The notes beneath the pieces were generated by a model. That model saw only the letters and a program-made list of their open reading frames with translations. It searched no databases and was not told the origin of the DNA. The translations under genes and the position numbers were made by a program. A stretch of 64,000 bases of DNA from NCBI GenBank assembly GCA_013399875.1, contig VXAZ01008133.1, forward strand, positions 910,552 to 974,551, in the 5' to 3' direction. Within the stretch, counting starts at the first letter, position 1, and each line of letters opens with the position of its first letter. Shown here in pieces: positions 58,347-64,000 of this stretch. The DNA is from Gymnorhina tibicen (taxonomy: Eukaryota > Chordata > Aves > Passeriformes > Artamidae).

Positions 58347-61300
58347 GTAAGTACACAATATTTTTCTTTAGATTTTGTTTTCTATTAAAATAAGTGTGTT
58401 AATTGCTCCACAGTGTTTTTTGAATAGTAGTTAAGTTCTTAAAATGTCTTCAATTTCTCAAAGTAAATACCTTCTCTTCAGTCGCAATGCTTCCATGCAG
58501 AGATCTTAGTGAGAATTTTGTGTTAATTTTTAGCCTTACAGCTAGTTACAGGTTATCAGATTTTAGGTTCTTTTACCCTCCCCCTTTTTGTTTTGTTTTC
58601 TTGGATTTTTTTGTTTGTTTTTTTTTTTTCACTCTGATGTGGATGTTTGTTTCCCTAATTTGCATTTTATCCAACTTTCATATGGTAAAGCAACTCAGAT
58701 CTGCAAGGTTATATACTTTACTGCTCTTTTTTCTTCATTCTCTTGTGCTCTCTGGGCTCTGTCAGAGTTATTTGGAGAGGCTGAAGTTAGTGTTTTTGGT
58801 TTTAATAACTTGCCATGAATAACTCTTATGTGGTTACAGATACTTACAGGTGCACCCATGTAGGTGGAAACAGGATAGTGGGAGGTACTAAAGACCTAAA
58901 ACATCAAAGGGGTGAAGATCCAGTCTCATGCAATTTTTACCTTGTTTTTTTTTCTTCTGTCTGCAATAGTCTTGTTTTAATTCTCGTGACAATCCATAGA
59001 TATTCCATTTTTTTCCTTCCTGACTGACATCAGGCGTCTCTGCCAGTATTGCTCACACCATTGCCTGTGCCCTCTTTCACTTCAGAATTAGCCTGTTCTA
59101 CAAGCAATTACTCCTCACACCATTTGGAAATCTGAAGCTTGAGCAGAAGGCTGGGACCTACTTCTTGCTATATATAAAACAACACAGTACCAAAATCTGC
59201 TAGAGCTGGCTGGCAGGATGCCAGGTAGAGCCTCTGTGCTCTTGCCCTGCAGTGTGCTGCGACTTCTCTTGTTTTGCAAGTCAGGTCAAAGGAAAAGGCA
59301 GAGCGTGCATGTCTCACGGTGTGAGACAAAGAGCTGCTGGTGTGTCGCTTGATGAGACACCTCGTGCAGCTCAGCATGTCAGCCCCGAGTAGTGGGAATT
59401 TGTTGGGTCTTAAAACCTGCTGCAAGTAAACTTGAGAAAAAGGTGAAGGTTTGGAATTGGTGGTTGGACAGGACTGTGCTCTTGTAGGCAATGTGAGAGT
59501 TGAGAAATTCTGTCTTTGCAGTTTTTGAGTGCCTGTCTTCTGTATTTGTGTTCTCTTATGTTTTTTGATACACTAATTGGGATGCACTGCTGTTATTGAG
59601 AGCACCAAGCAAATGGTAGAGGAATTTTTTTCATGTTTATGTATTGCAGTTGTTTCAACATTTATGTGTTTTTATTTAAAAGTGAACTGTTTATGTCCTT
59701 TGATAGTTTGACAGCTTTTACTGAGATGTATTGCAAGTTGTGTCATTAGAGAAAATGAATTAATATTGAGGACACACTTCTGTGGGCTTTTCTGGAATAT
59801 TCATCATTCTGTCTGAGTGTCTCTCAAATTTTAGCATGTGCATTCCCTTGCTCTCTCATGAAGTCTCATCTTTGGCACTCTATGGAGGAAGAATCAGTAC
59901 TAGTGGTAGCAATGTGGCTTGCCTCAGGCACAGAGGATGTCTGGTAAAGAGCAAAAAATTAAACCCAGGCTTTCCAAGTCCGATTAAGTGCACAGGTTTG
60001 TTGTAAAGCATACTTGTATATGTTTTTCTTACTCGTCATAGATTGGTATGTTAAGATTTTAGGAGGCATGACTTCAAAGAGACTGTTAGTAGAAGTACTT
60101 CCATCAGATTCTTCGGCTTGCCTAATAGCATAAGCTCTCCAGCTCCACTGAGTTCTGCTTTGGCATGTTGTATCCCCATCACTCCAGCCCCTGAAGATGT
60201 CAGCAGATAGGCAGATGTGGAGGGGGTGGAGCTGTTGTTCCTGCTTTTTTTCCTTAGTACCACCTGTGACCGTGTGCTCTCAGGATTGGCAGCTCCCTCC
60301 CTATTGTAGTCACTGGCTATGTGAAGGCTCATGTTGCCCTATGTAGTGTTGTGGCATTCCAGGTTTTTCTCATCATCACTGGTTCATTTATGTTGTTGCT
60401 GAGAAATAACCTCTGCAGATAACCAGCGTTAACAATGAGTGTTTCACCTATATCTGTGTGGATTCAGAGGCTTCTAAGAATGAAATGCTCCTAGCTGTGT
60501 AAAAAGAACATTTGGATTGTGAAGCCTGTCTTCTGTGAATCTACTTTAGCCCTTCCAGTATGTATGTATCTTCTGATATAATTTTTTCCACAGGTTTTCT
60601 CCTTCACTGGGTTTTTATAATAAAGCATATTAAATTATGAGTGGCTACAGAGTATTTTATTGTATTCTTATGCTAGGTCTTATTTACAAGACTAGTGAGC
60701 CTGGCAGTGCAGACAGGTACTCATTTTTCTCTGTAGCTTTTCTGTAGCGTTGATTGCTCGGATAACTATATCTCTCACAAGTGTTTAATCTTAGTGGTAA
60801 GAAGGATGTGATTACATCCATGTTGCAAGTGGGAGCTAATTCACAGGTTACTGCCAGAAGCTTTCCAAGTTCTTAGCATTTCCTCATGTGTTCCAAAAGC
60901 AGCTCTTGTTGACTTCAGACATAAAGGTGGGTGGTGGTCATATTTGCAGTTTAGAACTGCATGTATTTGCAAATCTGATACCCAGATAATCAGAGATCAG
61001 TTCCAGAATGTGGCATATGTTTAAAGTACGCTTTGTCTGGCAGCTAGGCCGATGTAAGGTTTTGCAGCTGTATGTGGGGAAATACTGCTCCCCTCTCTTG
61101 TCTCTTACCAGTTCTATTAATTGATTTAACTCATGTATCTGGCAGGTTATGTGGTTTTTTTGTTTGATTATCCTCCACTGTATCTGTGTCTTACGGAAGG
61201 GTCTGAAGAATTCTGGAGTTGGTAGAAGTGGAGGAAGTATGTTGTCAGGAAGAGAAATAGGACCTTCTTTAAATCAGCTCACTCTATTATGAACTCACAG

Positions 61301-64000
61301 AATCACAGAATGATGAGGTTGGAAGGGACCACAATGGGTCATCTGGTCCAACCTCCCTGCTCAAGCAGGGCCATCTGAGAGCACATTGCACAGGACTGTG
61401 TCCAGGCAGTTCTTGAATTTCATCTCCCATGAGGGAGACTCCACAACCTCTCTGAGCAACCTCCTTCAGTGCTCAGACATGCACAGTACAGAAGTTCTGG
61501 CTCATATTCAGGTGGAACTTCCTGTGAATCAGTTTCTGCCCATTGCCTCTTGTCCTAGCAGTTGGCACCACCACAAAGCCTGGCTCTATCCTCTTCACAC
61601 CCACCCTTTAGATATTTCATGCACATTAATGAGCTCCCCTCTTGGTCGCCTCTTCTTGAAGCTGAACAGGCCCAGCTCCTCAGCCTTTTGTTCTAAGAAA
61701 GATTCCCCAGACCCTTGACCAACTTAGTAGCTCTCTGCTGGACCTGCTCCAGGAGCTCCATGTGTGTCTTGTACTGAGGAGCCCAGAACTGGACCCAGCA
61801 CTCCAAATGTGGCCTCACCAGAGCTGAGCAGAGCAGGAGCATCACCTCCCTCGACCTTCTGGCAATGCTCATTCCCTTAGCATCACTCTGTTGAAAACAG
61901 GGATAAAATACTGTCCCGAGGATCATTTTTCTGAAATGTTAGCTAGAAACGTAATTTTACTGGCTTGCTGTCTTTGGTTACTGTTTACCTTCTGACATAC
62001 ACAGCTAAAAGAATGTAAGGAAATATGCTCCTTTATTACATATTTTTATTCTTTTCTGAACTTTTGCCTTGCTTTGCACTGATGCAGATGTCCAGTGGAA
62101 AATAGTGTTTGATCACTTACTTGAGTAGTGTATAAATAATGCATAGATGCAAAAGACAGAATTAATGTTGCAAATGTAAGCTTCATTTTTATGTTTCCCA
62201 GTGTTACAAATTGATTTAAAGTGAAGTGTCTATAGAAAGATTTTCCAGGCCTTCAAGGAAAGCAGGCTATGAAGAACCCATCAGTGTCCATTGTGTACCA
62301 CAGCACTGGTAATCTGGATGGTTCTCCAGAATCAAAGTGGTTAGATTTGCCACTGTCCTTCACATTTTCAAAAAGTGTGAAAATTGCTATCAGCAAAGGG
62401 TTATCTAGTGTCAATTGGCACTTGAGGAGTAAGGGGCACTTTGCTAAGACATTTCAAACTTGAGGTGGGCATACTTGTTTTGAGCTGTTGGCTTTGTAAA
62501 TCTGCTTATGAGCCTGATCTTTCTTGTTTCTGCTAAGGTGGCCTCCTAGTCTGTCTTCCATGTTGTCCCTTGACAGTGTCATCCCATGTTCTATTCTGTA
62601 GTCATCTGTACTGTCCAAAGCTTATGGGCTGCTTTTCTCCCTCAGGTGAAACAACACCTGTTTTCACCCAAATTAAGTTGATAAAATCATCACACATTTT
62701 TACTTGTGAAGAAGATGTTACTGTATTTGTGAATTGGGTGGCTCATTGCTGGTTCAGCAAAATGTCAGAAGTGCAGAGGAAGTTGTCTTCTCACTGCCTT
62801 AGAGACAATACTAATGTTTAGTAGAAATGATTGAATTTTATGACAATAAAAAAATCAAGGAAAATAAAAGACAGTTGCAGCAAACCTTTTGCTACAAAGC
62901 TGGAAGGGACAAATTTGGGTCTACTCTATATACTTCAGGCCTTTATTTAGAAAACCCCAAACAACAAAAGATTGTATCATCTGCCCAAAAGTAAAAAATT
63001 GGGGTTTTTTTTGCATCCCTTTCCTTGTAAATAAAAGAGATGAATAAGATCATCTTGTGCCTCTGCTGTCTCCAAGTTTTGTTGTAAATAAGAGGCAAAT
63101 GGTGAGCAAATCTCAGGAGGGTATGTGCTGGCAAATGGAATAGTCTTAATTTAAAGCAACCATGCTTTCAGCAATGCCTCCATGGGGTAAGCTGATTTGT
63201 TTTGTTTTGTTATTTTGTTGGGAAGAGAAGTATTCCAGTAATCTGCATTCCTTTCTTGCTCTTATTTGATCTACTTATTTTGGAAAACTGTACTTGCAAT
63301 GACAGATGATACAGAAACAAAGCTAACTTATCCATCCTCTATTTCTTTTCTTTCACCTCTTGGGTTATGATGACCTTCTGAGAAAAAACAGGAATCTGAT
63401 AGCAATTTATCTCTTCACTTCTCGGAATAGGGTGGAATTTTTTGGTATTTAGGGGGCTTTTTTTGACTGACTTGATTGGATCTTTATTTTTTTTTTCTGC
63501 TTTGCTTTACATTCCTGTAGTAATTCATTGGCCTGATGAGTTACGATAGGTTTTGGCCTTGAATAAAGTTGGCATGAAACATATGCTAGCCATGTGAGGA
63601 GAATAGAATGGGGTATAAATTTTTTTAAATGGGGAAAGGCTATACTCTGAACAAGCCATTTGTGCTGTAAAACCACTAAAATCCAGATGTTTTGATGGAA
63701 TGAAAAATAGCAATACTTCACATGTCCCGAAGAAGTTTTTAAGTTATAATGTGAATGCATGAGCATATGGTTTTTATCCTGATTGTCAAGAATTTGTATC
63801 TTTAGTTAAAAAAAAAATCAAAATGAAGAAAATTATTTAAAAGTAAGGTTATTAATTGCATGCTAACATTCCCACCATATTTTGTGCTTGAATGTTGTAA
63901 GTGTTGTAGTCTAAGGACATGTGTTTTACCAGGACAATACTCCCAGTGTAACAGATTTACTACATTCATAAAACCTTCTTATTTGAGGCATTTCGGGATA
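58347..64000 (+). other. RFTN1: RFTN1 intron 2 (runs off the window)
   Basis: No further raftlin exon is recognised. It contains the CR1 at 61295-61870. A 64-codon open frame at 62269-62463 has no recognisable family and no exon-like conservation that I can see. Confidence 0.6.
61295..61870 (-). mobile_element. CR1 LINE fragment, antisense, in RFTN1 intron 2
   Basis: The + strand starts TCACAGAATCACAGAATGAT and GGTTGGAAGGGACCACAATG, the reverse CR1 3' end. It then carries the antisense C-terminal ORF2 region (minus strand [20 protein letters not shown] at about 61870-61800). 5'-truncated at about 61870. The inner 370 bp match the copy at 46768-47136 with about three differences, whereas the terminal 200 bp are clearly more diverged. 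Confidence 0.95.

Noticed and set aside
62269..62463. 64-codon + frame as a possible RFTN1 exon
   Set aside because: Does not resemble any raftlin segment, lacks appropriate acceptor/donor context and phase.
1..64000. CRISPR arrays, tRNA or rRNA genes, prokaryotic operons, intact retroviral genes
   Set aside because: None found by eye. Repeats present are microsatellites, CR1 fragments and solo LTRs, with no spaced direct-repeat arrays and no gag, pol or env.

Overview
The window is vertebrate nuclear DNA, almost certainly from a bird. It has spliced protein-coding exons with GT-AG introns, two CpG-island promoters, several CR1 (chicken repeat 1) non-LTR retrotransposon fragments ending in the typical ATTCTATGAT-type 3' repeats, and avian-type solo endogenous-retrovirus LTRs. 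Nothing in it resembles bacterial operons, CRISPR arrays or phage. The species cannot be fixed from sequence alone; the DAZL N-terminus differs from the chicken one as I know it, so a non-galliform bird is more likely.

Two genes are recognised, both on the + strand and in the order expected for the vertebrate DAZL-RFTN1 neighbourhood. (1) DAZL, the germ-cell RNA-binding protein, is complete: 11 coding exons from 17457 to 29371, a predicted protein of 292 residues with an intact RRM (RNP2 and RNP1) and DAZ motif, then a 3' UTR with a poly(A) signal at 30155. (2) RFTN1 (raftlin) is partial: a CpG-island promoter and presumed non-coding first exon near 47.4-48.5 kb, a long intron, and the first coding exon at 58202-58346, which carries the Met-Gly-Cys acylation start. 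The rest of RFTN1 lies beyond the right edge.

Layout: 1-15.4 kb is AT-rich intergenic DNA with two CR1 fragments, two related LTRs (5841 and 8734) and a CpG-retaining, octamer-containing block near 12.9-13.0 kb. 15.4-16.8 kb is a CpG island with oppositely oriented YY1-type motifs. 17.4-30.2 kb is DAZL, with an antisense LTR and a possible small retrocopy in intron 4. 30.2-47.4 kb is intergenic with a CR1, an antisense LTR, another CR1, a solo LTR with perfect target duplications, and a tail-to-tail pair of CR1s abutting the RFTN1 island. 47.4-64 kb is the 5' part of RFTN1, with one more CR1 at 61.3 kb.

The strongest unusual signal is a block of about 370 bp that is nearly identical (3 visible differences) between the CR1 copies at 46.8-47.1 kb and 61.5-61.9 kb, while their adjoining 3' ends differ by roughly 15-20%. 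This is a gene-conversion-like pattern. No previously undescribed multi-gene system is visible. The other points of interest concern promoter architecture, transposon history and details of DAZL structure.
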